Assembly: GCA_025331445.1 (NCBI GenBank)
Contig: JAIWNE010000075.1
Span: 1-64,000 of the forward strand
Reading direction: 5' to 3'
DNA: 64,000 bases
DNA from: Blakeslea trispora
Taxonomy: Eukaryota > Mucoromycota > Mucoromycetes > Mucorales > Choanephoraceae
The number at the start of each line of letters is the position of its first letter. Position 1 is the first letter of the stretch. The notes beneath the pieces are model-generated. The model was given only the letters and a program-made list of their open reading frames with translations. It had not been told where the DNA came from and did not search any database. Made by a program: the position numbers and the translations under genes. Of the stretch, positions 45,728 through 58,484 are shown piece after piece.

Positions 45728-48053
45728 ATGAATAGACTAGTTTTACAGAGACCTTTATTAAGGCCATGTTTGCGTTATCATACATTTAGAAGATTACCAC
45801 CTACAGCGCCGAAAATAACACTGAGCAGAACAATACGACCCGCAGCAACAGTGTCGACTACCACAAGTCTCCTAAACATATCTTCACTTCGGTTTCATCC
45901 TGTCGACCAAAAAGCGGTTCGTGTTGGATCTGTCTCTAATCCAGCTACACCAGCCGAGATTGAGAATGCAGAGCTTCATCACCGTTCGCGTTTTGCAGTG
46001 GTTCGCTTCCTAAAAAGAATACTTGACTTGCTAGACGATTATGTGCTTGAGCCTCTATTGACACTACGAAGACTGATACATATACTGATACTATTTGTGC
46101 CTGTCGCTGTTACCTCGCCTGTAGTTTATTTTGGAAAAATAAAAGAAGGTGAGAGGGCAGGTACTATTTGGTGGTACGATTTCTTATCCGCACAAATGGA
46201 AAGGGCTGGACCTACTTTTATCAAAGTATGTGAGGGAGAGAATGAGACCAAGAGTGTGTGCGTGTGCAGGAGAGAGAGAAAAAAAAAAGAGACAAGCATA
46301 TTGAATAGTGTGTTTGGTATAAACTTTTTTCTTTTATGTATGTCTAGTTGGCACAATGGATTGCATCAAGAACCGATTTATTTCCATTAGCATTGTGTTC
46401 CCGACTATCCAAGTTACACTCAAATGTCGATCCTCATCCTTTCCGCTACACACAAAAGGTTATTGAAGAAGCTTTTGGTCGACCACTTGATGAAGTCTTT
46501 TCAGAGCTCAATCCCGAACCTCTTGGTGTAGGTGCTATTGCTCAAGTCTATAAAGCTCGTTTGAGACCCGATATATTGACGAACCATCCTCGAGAGCGTT
46601 TCTCACTTCAATCAGACGTCATCACTTCCGATTCAGTTCAAGCATTAGATAAAGAAGGCAATCCAGTCGTTCTTCATACAGCAGTCGCCATTAAAATCCT
46701 ACATCCTCGAGCAAGACAGATTGTTCAACGCGATTTGGCCATTATGGACTGTGTAGCTAGTCTACTTTCTTTGATACCCACCATTGAATGGCTATCTTTA
46801 CCAGATGAAGTGCGTGTGTTTGGCGAGATGATGAAGGAACAACTGGATTTGAGAGGAGAAGCGCGCAACTTGAGGCGTTTTAATGAATATTTCAGTGGCG
46901 TGAAAGAAGTCAAGTTTCCAAAACCCTTGGAATCCTTTACGACCCAAAACATGTTGTTGGAAGAATATGAGAAAGGTATTCCCCTAGACGTCTTTCTCAA
47001 TCAAGCCTCTTTTACAAAGAAGTCAGATTTGAGTCCTGTATATGATCACAAGATTGCTGATATTGGTCTCAAAGCTTTTCTGGTATGGATCAGACAATAC
47101 AATTGTGTTATATCCCACTCATCTTTCTCTCAAAAAATAGCACATGTTGATCTTTTATAACTTTGTTCATGCTGACTTGCATCCAGGTAACATCATGATC
47201 GAATTCTACAAGCCCTCAGCGTACCATCCTATGCAACAGACATGGAGTAACTTGCTTGGTCGTGAATTGAGAGATGAGGGCGAAACAGCAGTCAACCGCA
47301 TCTTGGCTGTGAAGCATGACCCAGAAAAGATTCAAAAGGAACTTGAGTCGCTTCAAGAAGAAGGTTATTCGCCTCGACTTGTCTTTATTGACACAGGTCT
47401 AGTCAATGAACTCAATGTAGTCAACCGCCGCAACTTTTTAGATCTTTTCCAGGCTATTGCTCAATTCGATGGCTACAGAACAGGAGAGTTGATGGTTGAG
47501 CGTTGTAGAACTCCTGAAAAAGTGATTCAACCCGATGTGTTCGCCCTTCGCATGCAAAAGCTAATCCAGGGACTCAAGCAGAACACATTTCATTTGGGTT
47601 CAGTCAAGATAGGCGGTCTCCTACATGAGACGATGAACATGGTACGAGCTCATCATGTTAAGATGGAGGGTGACTTTATCAATGTGGTTGTGTCTGTTAT
47701 GCTTTTAGAGGGCATCGGAAGACAGCTTAATCCAGATCTCGATTTACTCAAAAATGCATTACCCGTCTTGAGAGATTACAGTATCAAGGAGGGCAGTAAA
47801 ACAACCCTGAGAGAGATGAAAGACGTTCAGTTGGGCGCAATGCATTGGATCAAAGTATGGATTTTCCTTGAGCTTCGAAATTGGCTTAGTCAAACTTCAC
47901 GTGAGGAGGAGTGGTTACAGTTGGCGTAAGTAAACACCTGTATATGCATATATCTTGCCGACTTTAGTTGTTGGCTATGTACAAATATGTAACTTACTAA
48001 TGTTGTCTTTTTTTTTATTGATCTGTAGTGATATTGTTTGTCCCAACATATAG
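45728..48053 (+). CDS. ADCK2-type UbiB/ABC1 kinase-like mitochondrial protein
   Basis: Exons 45728-46225, 46348-47082, 47141-47925, 48029-48053; 680 residues. Basic, Ser/Thr-rich N-terminus consistent with a mitochondrial presequence, a hydrophobic segment (about 118-135), then UbiB signatures: PTFIK|LAQWIASRTDLFP across the first junction (KxGQ motif as KLAQ), the Ala-rich nucleotide loop LGVGAIAQVYKA, an AVAIKILHP lysine strand, catalytic FVHADLHPGN and the DFG-like FIDTGLV. The layout matches ADCK2 rather than Coq8 (no AAAS-type loop seen). The family supports mitochondrial lipid and coenzyme Q metabolism; the exact role is not fixed. The last coding exon is only 25 nt. Confidence 0.9.
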
Positions 48054-49010
48054 TAGTAGGATAATACAATTTCAACATTAGATTAAATAAAGGTTAAAGA
48101 CACGTGATTGCACCATCTAAAATTGTAGCAGTGCTTGGATCCAATGCTTTTTTTAGGGCATACCATTAGAAAGATTTGGCAACTGTATCTTTCTATGTTA
48201 GCCTTGGGTTTTCCAAAAAAGAAGAAAACCACTGTTGGATTTATCTACTGGTAACTGATTAAAGAGAAAAGATTAGACAGGATGCGAGGACACTCTAAAA
48301 GAATGAATAGACGATAGCTTTATGTAATAATCTGTAATATATCCCAAATAAGAGCTGTCGGGTGTGTGGGGAGAGTGTATATAAGTGAAACCATAATCTT
48401 TCTCTCTAGATGATAAACAGGATCAGACTATTGGACAAAGTAAACAGGTTTGCTTCTTCAACTATTGTTTCAATCTATATGCTAATTTACTGCCTAATTA
48501 GCTTTTGAAAAGTAACTTAACTTGGTTGAATTATTTGTTGGTTTCAAAGATGAAAACATTATGTATTGGATGGGAATCTTTAATACAAGTTATGATGTCT
48601 GTTGGTTTAAAGCATGCCAAGTCTTCCTTGTCTAATGTTAAGCATACAAAACGCCGACGATTAAAACTTCCTCCTATCTGTCTATCATTTTAATTACTTC
48701 AATGAAATAGAGAAGAATATAATGCTGCATAAAGCCTCCTTATAAAAATGGCTTCTAGAAATTGCAAGAAGGAATTCAGAAACTAAAGGAAACGATTTGG
48801 ATAGTTAGATGGAAGCTTTCATGACCATCTATGAGTAATTGTCTTGAGCTCAACGAGCAATAGGCGGCTTAGTATATAAAAGAAAGGTTGATGGTATAAG
48901 CTTGTAAATATATTTAAAATATAGATAAGTAATGCTAGGTCTAGGATGTGTCAATAATAGGATAAGTATAATTTTAGCTTCTGGTAGCTTATGGCATCAT
49001 TTGATCATAT
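48054..49010. other. Gene-free spacer
   Basis: Between two converging genes. One pair of possible exons (48410-48450 and 48502-48693) reads DDKQDQTIGQSKQ then LLKSNLTWLNYL..., but no start or upstream exon can be found; not called. Confidence 0.4.
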
Positions 49011-51274
49011 TCATAGGCGCAGTACCTCCTTCAGACTATCATGTCGCTGAGGAGGTAGTGGAAATTCGTTAAACCCTTTACCAACAACAGGAGGGGTGTA
49101 GCTTAGAACTGTGCTTCTTTTTCTGAGAGTCTTTTGTAGAGAGGTATCAAACTCTTCATTTGACCGATCGATCTGCTTTTGCTGAAGTTGCTGTAGCAAT
49201 TTTTTGTATTGAGTTGAACAAGTGAAACTGGGTAAAAACTGCATGGTCATCAAGTTTAGAACATGATTGTTGACTTTGTCGAACCAGCTAATCACTGTCT
49301 CCATAGCATGTGCTGTTGAGAAAGTTGACAAAAGTATATTGGCACTTGAATAGTTAGGTGAAGTGGTACCAACTACAGTCATCATGCTATTCATTTCTCT
49401 AGCCATCTCGTTTTTGAAGTTATCATCCATGTTTAATTCAAGCTGAGCATTTGGTTTCAAGTACATCTCCCAAATTAAGAAGCCATCCTCCAAAAGTTGA
49501 TCCATATTTTCTGAGGGTGCTACAGTTTTTTGTTCTTGATAACTTTTACAAAGCTGTTTATAGTCAGTCCAGAATTCAATGATTTCTCCACAATTGTAAT
49601 CTTCAAGAAAATCTCTAAAGAGTGACCATAGGTAAGGATTAGCCAAGATCAGATGCAACTTGTTCATTCTGGCATCTTTCTGTTCATGAATAGCAGAACA
49701 ATTATTGTCATATGCTAGATTCTCACAGCCAGACATGCTGGAAGTAGCGATGTAGCACTCGTTCGTCTTGCTTGTACTAAGCGAAAGATTTGAGAAGGAC
49801 GGGGACATACTGAGAGATTTACCATCAAAAATGCTATTGATCTTGATGCTGGTGTCTGAGGGTGACGACACCATACTACTATCACAGCTTGTTGATGTGT
49901 ATATGGATGGAAACGAGATTCTTGATTTAGCATAGTATCTTTCTTTCTCTTCATTTGCTTCAGAATGGTAAATAGAATGGTTATGATGTAGATAGCTTGT
50001 AGCCGTAGCCTCAGTCTTTCTGAGAAGATCGTGTTTTGAATGGTCGTCTTCTAACATACACAACTCATCGAGTTGCTGTTGGTACAATTTCATGCTTTGA
50101 GAATCCCTATATCTTTCCATAGACATGTCAATAACAATTTTCATGCCGGATCTAGTCAAGTTGAGTGTAACCGAGTTGGAGGATTCGACTTGATGGATGA
50201 GATCGTTCTTTTTGTCATAATATGCAATCCATCCTAGATGCATAAAGTCAGTCATTACACTTTCCGCTTCATCGTTTGATGCAATTGTGCAGTAATCTAC
50301 AAGCCAATTACAGCAGATGGAAGAAGTGAATATAGTACGCATTTGTAACTTGTTTGAAGTGGAAGAGGGCTCCAAGTTTTGCAAAAGAATATTTTGTGGC
50401 GAAGAGTCAAGCGACTTTGTGAGTTGTTGGTTACTCCCATAAGCACACATAAGTACATTGTTGGACAAAATACTTGTATTTGGGAAATAGTCTGCAAAGG
50501 ACAATTCTTGGGACGAGAAAGATGGTTCATATCCCGAGTAAGTTGAATTTTTTGATGAGCTGAAATGATAGTCTTCTGTTAAACTAGCCCGATCTGAATG
50601 ACAGTCTGACTTATTTGTTTGATATTCTTTTTTTAAAGGTAAACTTGCGATCATAATGGAAAACAGGGATGCCATATGTCGCCTCTTGTTGTTTAAACGG
50701 TCACTATCTTTTTTTCGTTCAACTTGTATAAGAAACATAAGTTGAGCTGAAGCATTGATGTGACATTCAAACTTCTCAATATTCGTTTTGGTCTTGGCAC
50801 TAAAACCTTGAAGGACACAGAGGCCCTTTGAGCTTATTTTCCAGATACTCTTGTCTTTGTAAGTACGGTTTCGGGGTTCAGTAGCGCTGAATATCAACCG
50901 TGTCCATAAAAATTGTTGTATGAGTGCCTTTGACATACCCAAATCCATAGTATCCACAGTAGAAGACGTACTAGATAGCACGCTAGCAGTCAAATTGTAT
51001 TGGTTCGACCGGAACATTTGTGTGAAGCTTAGGGAACCAAGTATAGTCAATGCTTGTTCAGATGTAAAAGAATTAGTATAGCTTCGGAACATGAACCTGT
51101 TGGTTGAACATTTTAACTGAAACATAAGTGTTGAGAACAAATCGTGAATATCCTAGGCAAAACAGTAAGTAAACATACATTACACATCAACAACTATCTT
51201 TGATTTACTTCTATGCTTGGCCTGCCATCAAGAGTGAATCTCAAAATAGAGTTATGGGCGCTGGAGCTATTCAT
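49011..51274 (-). CDS. Sst2-type RGS protein with DEP domains
   Basis: Regulator of G-protein signalling, expected to speed GTP hydrolysis on a G-alpha subunit. Exons 51274-51209 (MNSSSAHNSILRFTLDG...) and 51152-49011; 735 residues. N-terminal DEP-like region (about 25-150, including FTSEQALTILGSL) and a second DEP pattern FTSSICCNWLVDYCTIAS with EAESVMTDFMHLGW (about 300-350). A Ser-rich linker follows, then an RGS domain at about 525-690 (NPYLWSLFRDFLEDYNCGEI, IEFWTDYKQL). DEP-DEP-RGS is the arrangement of yeast Sst2, which desensitises pheromone signalling via the receptor tail. Here the cognate receptor is unknown. Confidence 0.88.
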
Positions 51275-52089
51275 AATGTGCTTGAGTTTTAAAAAAGAAT
51301 GTTAAATAAGAGAAGAAGAAGAAGCAAAGAATTGAAAGGCCAAAGCATCTATATATGATTCTAAGAAAGTACAAGCATCCCTTAATTGTTAGGGTGCAGT
51401 TGTAGGAGGCCATGAAAGAAGAGACAAGCAGGAGTCAAAACAAGATCATTAATATAAACATTACTAAAATAAATCAAGGTGTGGGATGTACACAGGAAGA
51501 AAATTGCCTGATTTCGTGGGACATCCCTTAAAAGCTTAAACATTGTTGTCAACATACAGTTTAGCAGACAACCTTTCGTACAATTAAACTTTTACTTGTT
51601 GGGCCTGTGCTACGCAAGTTCAAGTTTATTTATTTTATTCAATGTTGAGATTGTACACTTAAGGTACTTTTACACGATATGGCCATTGAGTTGTGCATGT
51701 GATACCTGACGTTTTCCTTTTCACCAAAGAGGAGAAATGACAAGTGACTGCAAAAAAAGGTGGATTTTATGCTAACTGATCGCCTTTTTTTATCTCCTTT
51801 TTTGGCAATTGTTTTACTCCCTCCTTTTTGTTTGAATAAAACCACAGTACAGACCATACAAACCTCCATCTTTTAGTGTGGGTTAGTGGCGAGAATCTTT
51901 ACATTTTTTATTTATTTAGAAAAGGCTGATCTAACGCGTCCACTCAATAAGTCGTAAAAAATGAACATTACAAATTAAAAGTAAAAGGCCCAATTTTCTC
52001 AATGTGTCAATTATGCAAGTTAAATGGCAAGAATTTATTACAAATTAAAAATGTACTATGTAGTCAAGCATAGAGCTCGAAGGATGTAT
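51275..52089. other. Spacer between the RGS and Hsp31-like genes
   Basis: No coding signal; a 76-codon minus frame at 51639-51869 is Cys/Lys-rich with no recognisable feature and is left out. Confidence 0.4.
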
Positions 52090-52812
52090 TTACAATCTTT
52101 GGAAAGCAGCAACGGCAGCAGCAGCAGTGGAGTGAGCAGAAGCAGGGTTGGCACCTGTAACAACGCGACCGTCAGTCTTTGAGCAGTCGGCAAATGGAGT
52201 GGCAGGAGCAATGTATTTGGCATTAACAGCAGCAGCGTGTTCTTCAACAGTGAGCAACTTGTCTTCCTTGATCTTGTCGAGGATGTTCATTTGAATTTCA
52301 CCTTGGGTTGTGAAACCAGTAATAGTCTTACCCTCAATGATAGACTTACCAGTCTTACCATCCTTGATGAAAGGCAAGATAGCAGGGCCATGACAGACGG
52401 CAGAAACAATACCACCACGGTTGTAGATGTCTTCAGCAATAGCAATGAGACCCTTAGCATGAGGGTAGTCATACAAAGTAGCATGGCCAGCAGAACCAAA
52501 GAAGATACCATATTGCTTGGGATCCAAGTCGGAGGCCTTGTGAAGTTGCTTGTTCAAAGCAACGTTGAAGGGGTGTTCGGGGTTGTTGAGGATTTGTTCA
52601 TCTTCATCAGTCAAAAAGTCCTTGGCTGTGGAGTGTTCATCAATACCATAAGTACCAGTTTCAGTAGCAATGTCAACTTCGAAACCGGCTTTGACAAATG
52701 TCAAGTAAGGGTGGAGGGCTTCAGTGTAGAACAAACCAGTCTTTTTACCATCAGGGTAGAAGGGTTCGTTGTAGCTAGTGACAGCAAGAAGAACTTTACG
52801 AGGGAGAGCCAT
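52090..52812 (-). CDS. HSP31: Hsp31-like DJ-1/PfpI protein (glyoxalase III type)
   Basis: Intronless, 240 residues. The class I glutamine-amidotransferase-like fold keeps the Hsp31 active site: nucleophile Cys140 with His141 in SAVCHGPAIL, and Glu31 in LFYTEALHP after EPFYPDGKKTG. These features match cofactor-independent glyoxalase III, which converts methylglyoxal to lactate; chaperone activity is also reported for the family. Codon use is more regular and GC-richer than its neighbours, with many GCx Ala codons at the C-terminus, suggesting high expression. Confidence 0.93.
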   Translation of the reverse strand: MALPRKVLLAVTSYNEPFYPDGKKTGLFYTEALHPYLTFVKAGFEVDIATETGTYGIDEHSTAKDFLTDEDEQILNNPEHPFNVALNKQLHKASDLDPKQYGIFFGSAGHATLYDYPHAKGLIAIAEDIYNRGGIVSAVCHGPAILPFIKDGKTGKSIIEGKTITGFTTQGEIQMNILDKIKEDKLLTVEEHAAAVNAKYIAPATPFADCSKTDGRVVTGANPASAHSTAAAAVAAFQRL

Positions 52813-55215
52813 TGTGTTTATTGCGTGCGAATAAGAAAATAATTAATGATTCTATGAAAAAAAACTACTTTATCATGCTTATTTATATAATTTTTTTGAT
52901 CTTCCGAAACATCTGGCTCTATTAAATTGCCATCCACCTTAACTTTAGCTTAGTAATGCTGTTGAGTGCTATCGTTGCAGTTGGATTCGCCGTTTCAAAA
53001 CTGACATTGTTTCATTGAAAGCACTATCACTTAATTTAGAAAGGATGAAATCATAGTGTTTCTTGTGGTTGCACCATAAGAGATTTCAGCATAACCCAAT
53101 GAACATGAATATCACAAATTTGAATTATATTTGCTAGACGTTGAATTGGAATCAAAATGGATTGTTGAAGGAGCGTCAATGTGTTTCAAAAGTATTGAAT
53201 GTTTGCATCAAAACAACTTGCATGGCATTGATCGAAAAGGCTTGATTTGATTACAAGCGCTCACTTGGACGTTCCAGTTTAGTCTCTCTTTTAGTCCTAT
53301 GGTCAGATAAGGACAAAGACGCGTGTGCATAGGTTTGATCTTGATACGTAGGCTCTTTTTCCTTTTGAGCTCAACCTAATCGAATGAATCCGAAATCATC
53401 ACTTTTATGATCGAATTGGATTAGGTAACTCAAGTAAACCAATCCAAACCTTTGCTCAAACATACTTTTCTCCTTGAGCTTTTTGCGCTTGTTGTACCTA
53501 TACATATCAATCGCATTCACATTAAATAGAATCAAGGATATCAATGCCTTTCTCTCTCTTTCTTTTTCTACTAATTCATACCATGTGCCTCTGAGAATGA
53601 TAGCAAATATTCCATAGTGAGTTTGGGAATAACCTACTCGTTCAGGCAACACCTGGCATTAGTAAATGTGTATACAATCAATGTTTCAATGAGATCAATT
53701 TTGTGCTTTTATTCTCCCAGAAATTATACCACTTGCTTTATGTCAATCCAATAACCTCTTGAAAGATGATATGCTGAACCACTTGATACAAATACCTAGA
53801 ATCTGGTTCAATTGTCTATAAATTTAATTATCTAATTTTGTGTACCACTTTGTGATACACTTTAACAATGTACAACTTGACAAGTGCTGGTGTTGAATGG
53901 CCTTCCATGCTTATTAATCCTATCTTAAAATGGAAAAATGGAAGTTGCTATTGTGAGTATTTTACGTCTCAATAAAGATTTGACATCAAGTATAACTAAC
54001 CAATTTAAGAGCACGAAAGTTTGGTCTTGAATGATTTGTATATTAGCTAAATCAGTTATACGAGCCCTCTCTTTGCTCTAAATTTTAGGATAATACGGCA
54101 AAGACAGCAAAAAGTAGAATGGTAGACTTGTGTTTAGCGCCCATTGTTTCAGTATGTACATCAGGGATAATTGGGCAAGCGTTTGTTATTACTGTCCAAG
54201 TAAAACACATGATTTGGTTGTATAAGAAGCGCAAAATGTTCAATATAATGATTTACCGCATTTGCGAATAGTCTAAAAAATAAGTAGAAACTAAACCATA
54301 ATATCAAGCTTAGCACTATCATCATCTACGTCAAGAAATTCTGAGTTGGCAGAGAAGCTGATACCGATTGTCTTTGGGTGATCATTGTATACTATGTGAT
54401 GTTTGTATTTTGATAGTGAAGAACAATATTAACATAGACTCTCAATTTGTATCAAAAGCGCTGAGAATAAATTTATTGTAATTATGAAGCGCAATGTTGA
54501 AAGTAACATTTTCTTTCTTTTCCTACATAATACAAGTGACGATGAAGGCAATGTGTCTGGTTGTACATGAGACCAAAACGCCAATGCGTCACTTTCAATT
54601 CAAACACAAAGGCTTCTCACAAGAGTAACGTAACACTATGAACTAGGGATTACATGCGATTTCTTTTTAGTGCTTGACGGTAAATTCATGCAAATCGAAA
54701 AGGTACAGTATGGTTTACTTTTGTCATCTATGTTTCGCATAGAGAACAGCCATTCATAAAGAGAAAATGACAATCAACGGAGCAACATAGAAAAGTACAG
54801 GGTGAGAGAGCTTAGGACTTGAACTTGTTTTCCATCGAACAAAAATTGCTATCATATGCTTGTAGATGAACGAAATGAATGCAGAATGGAAGAGTCCAGA
54901 ACAAAAGTGATGATTTGCTATAGTAAGTCAACGCTGCACCTATATCTCTGGTAATCGCTTGGGCTCGAGGTTTAAACATGAACCATAATCTGCGTTTATC
55001 ATAAAACGACCTGGAAGATTATTAGACTAAGCAAGGAGATTCATCCTTGGCTTAAACAAAGACTATACATTTGCAAAGAGAAAAATGTGTTTATTTCAAT
55101 AAAATAAATTTGAGACAAAAGAACAAAGCTAATGCATCTTCTTTTTGTTATAAAAAAACAGATATAATAAAGACACAAATCAAAGAGACAGGAGGGGTAT
55201 TTTGTCTTTTAGTAT
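52813..55215. other. 2.4-kb spacer, one isolated frame
   Basis: The only notable stretch is a minus-strand open frame at 53652-53371 after a possible acceptor (TAATGCCAG), reading GYSQTHYGIFAIILRGTWYE and later SMFEQRFGLVYLSYLIQF. It has no ATG start, no upstream exon in frame and no family resemblance; a gene remnant is possible. The rest is AT-rich and featureless. Confidence 0.35.
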
Positions 55216-58200
55216 CTATTGTTTAGATGATTGATCAAGCAAAAAATTGCTTGCTTTTTCTAAATCTTGGTCATAACGGTTGAGAGCTTCTTTAGCTTCC
55301 GTCTCGGCAAAGCCCATCTTAACAAGCTCTTCAATCTTATCACCCATTATGCCAATGTTGCTGCTTGCAGAAGCTGTAGCGTTAGCAGGCTTCTTTTCCG
55401 CTGATTTTTGCTTTCCAAAATCATCTTCAAAGCTTGCAAAGGCCTCATCAAAGCCTTTGTCTGTGGTAGTTGTATCAGGAGCTGAACCAGCAGCAGCTTG
55501 AGGGTTTGTTGGAGCAGAAGCAGTACCGAAGATTGAGTCCCATTCATCGTTGTTTGCCGTAGTAGATGTGTTAGTTGGTGTAGGTTTATTCGCTTCTGAA
55601 GGGAAATCGAATCCTCCGAAGCTGGAAGCCCAATTTGTGCTATTCTCTGCTGTTGTGGTAGAAGGTGATTGCTGTTCTGTAACAGTTTTGGGCTTTTGGT
55701 CAAAAGAGCCAAATGCATCATCAAAGTCAGCAAATTCATCTTCTTTAGTAACTACTTTAGCAGCTTGAAGGTTACCAGAAAATGCTGCCTCAAAATCATC
55801 ATCTTCATCACCATCTTTTTTTTCTTCAGAGGGATGGCTATTGTCAGTTTCAGCATGAATAGGTGCTGATGCTGATGGAGTAACAGGAGTAGCAGGGGCA
55901 GGTTGAGTAGTAGAGGGAGGAGGTGGGGGAGGAGCACGTGCCTTTCTAATACTGTTGGAAGAAGTAAGCGAAGGTGAGGTAATAGAGGCAACTGAGCTCA
56001 CTTCAGAGGTTTGACGATGATGTCTGCTCTGAGGAGGGGGAGGTGGGGGCCCACGACTTGTCTTTGTAGTAGGCGAAGTAATAGAGGGACTAGCCCAGCT
56101 AACAGAATCAAATGCATTCAACTGAGCATCGTTGGTTGTTGAAGGGGGGCTTGCCATTGGACCGAAAATAGCATCGAAATCATCTTCGGGTGCCTTGTTA
56201 CTAGTAGAAGCAATGGAAGGAGAAAATGCAGCATCAAAAGGACTTGGTGAATCGAAGCCAGTAAAAGGAGAGGCTGCCTTATTCATGGGCGATTCTGCAA
56301 ACAGATTGCCTAAAGCTGGGGTAGACACAACAGATGATTGGACTTCAGGACTTTTGATTGACGATGCTTTTCCTGCAGAGCTTTCAGCTATAGGTTGTTC
56401 ATCGTCATCGCTACTATCATCTTTGTTCAAGCCTCCAGCAAGTTTGTAGTCTTCCAGATGGCGTCTTGCTTGAGTACGGTCTTGTTCAGCAGCAGTGACT
56501 TGTCGCTTGTTGATATCCAACATCATACTCTGCTGCTTTGCCTGTGCACGCATCTTTTCTAATTCCTGACTAGCTTGTTTTGTTTCTTCTTGGATTTCAT
56601 GCACGCGACGACGTAAGCTCTCTGTCTCTGCTCTGCCATTCTCTAATGTCTGCTTGGCTTGAGCAATGTCGCTCTGAACTGTATTCAATTGTCGTTGAGC
56701 AGCATCGTATTCTGCACGTACACGATCCCATTCGCTTTCCTCACGACGTACTGTCTCTTGAAGCTCATTTAAATCCTTAACAGCTGATTCATGTGTCATA
56801 CGCACATTGGCCAGCTGAGCCTCCAGTTCCTTTTTCTGCTTTGTCAATTGCTCTAACGAGCTTTCGGCTGTTGCTTTTTGCTGTCCAATGTTTTGTGTTT
56901 GTGATGAGAGTGAAGAAATTTGATTCTGCATCAAATTCACTTGATTTGTCTCATGAGAGACCTTTTCATCGCCAAAATCGCCTAGCAAATCGCTTGTAGT
57001 AGTATCATCAATCAAAGAGCGGTTAGATTGAGGGGTAGGAGAAGCAAAAATAGAAGGACTTGGTGCAACAGCATTGCCGAAAGGTGATGACTGCGGCTGT
57101 TGTTGAGAAGGTGGAACCAATGTCTTGGGCAAGGTCTGAGGCAAAGGTTTACCTGCTAATTTCTGATGAATCAAATGCATAGCAACAGCAAACTCATCCC
57201 GAGATAAAGCTCCTCTTTGCTTAGTATCAGCCAAGTCCCAAATATGAGCCAGATCCGTCTCTGGCAATCGAGAGTTTTTGAAAAATTCGACAGCTTCCTT
57301 GCCTTGAATCAGGCCTGCTTTGGTAGAATCAATCTTGTCGAAGTAGGCATCAAACTGTTGCTTCTCCTGTGCTGTAACGTCCCATTGTTGAATAGGTTCA
57401 TGGATAGGTGCTGAAGGGCCAAAGGCAAGTGAGCCTAACGAGTCAATTGTGCGAGCACGTTGAGGCGGTGTCATCATGCTCTGACGTGTATTGTGGAACG
57501 AAGGCGATTGAATAGTCATGTTACGAGCAAGTGGTGTGCTGCCACCATTAGCTGATTGAAAGACAGCAGGAGGTAACTTGTCAGGTAAGCTAGTCAATGA
57601 GCCATCCATCAACTTGGCAATGTAATGCATGGCAATAATAAATTCAGCTTGGTTTAGGGTGCCTGATTGGCGGACATCTGCCAAGTACCTAAAAAGAAAT
57701 TTATTAATATCCAAGCAACCATGCGACCTTGTTCTAAATTACCATATTTGACTCAATGTATCCATGGGCAATTTTGATTTGAGAAAAACATTCTTGGCTG
57801 TTTCAGCATCCAATACTCCATTAACAGGTTGATGAACTCGAAAGATATTAGCGTATTTCTCGCGCTCTACCTCTGTAATAGGTGTTTTAGCTGAGTTATT
57901 GTTGTTGATGGTTGTGTTGGAAACAATAGGACTTGGTGCTACTATGGTCGCTCCATCAAATTGAGGAGGTGGTACGTCTTTGAAATGATAGTGAACATCT
58001 ATTGTGTTGATTCTTTCTCTCTTTTTGATATAGCTTACCTGTATCAATGATATTAGCAGATGCTTCTTTTCCGTGTTGCGCACATGCAATTAGCTTGAGT
58101 GCGATAGTGAATGTTTCTGGTGTCAAATGGCCCACTCTATCGCGATCAGCAGCTTCCCAAATCTATAAAGAGTAGAAAAGAAAATAAGTTTGTATCGATT

Positions 58201-58383
58201 ATTTTCTTTGTTTTATGCGTATGTTACCTCTGACAAGATTTGTGTAGGTACGCCGGATGTAGCAAAGAATTGAACGGCTTCATTGCCTGTCACAATGCCT
58301 TCTTGTGACTTGCTGGCAATTTGGAACAATTGAGCATAATATTTAGCTTCTTTAGGTGAAAGGTGTGAATCCCAAAAGGACAT
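55216..58383 (-). CDS. EDE1: Ede1/Eps15-type endocytic scaffold (EH domains, coiled coil, UBA)
   Basis: Early clathrin-coat scaffold that binds NPF cargo adaptors and ubiquitin. Exons 58383-58228, 58162-58039, 57977-57743, 57688-55216; 995 residues. Three EH domains: the first spans the first two exons (KYYAQLFQIASKSQ, then IWEAADRDRVGHLT); the second has EREKYANIFRVHQP and QIWYLADVRQSGTL; the third has QFDAYFDKIDSTKAG and HIWDLADTKQRGAL. Then a Pro/Gln region, a central coiled coil (about 435-600) and a long Ser/Pro/Asp-Phe-rich tail with DDFDAIFG and similar repeats plus two poly-Pro runs. It ends in a UBA domain (EELVKMGFAETEAKEALNRY). I took the ATG at 58383; an in-frame upstream start adds only a hydrophobic leader. 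Confidence 0.93.
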
Positions 58384-58484
58384 GACAAAGATGAGATAAA
58401 GTAAAAGAAAATAAGAATTTCTCAAGAGAAAAAATGAAAGAAAGAAAAAAGGAGAAATAATTGGCTCAAATTAATTTTGCTTTA

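Noticed and set aside
48410..48693. Possible two-exon small gene
   Set aside because: No start codon in the right frame, weak donor (GTTTGC), no upstream exon.
53371..53652. 93-codon open frame on the minus strand
   Set aside because: Begins at GTG after a possible acceptor, but no partner exon and no family resemblance; at most a remnant.
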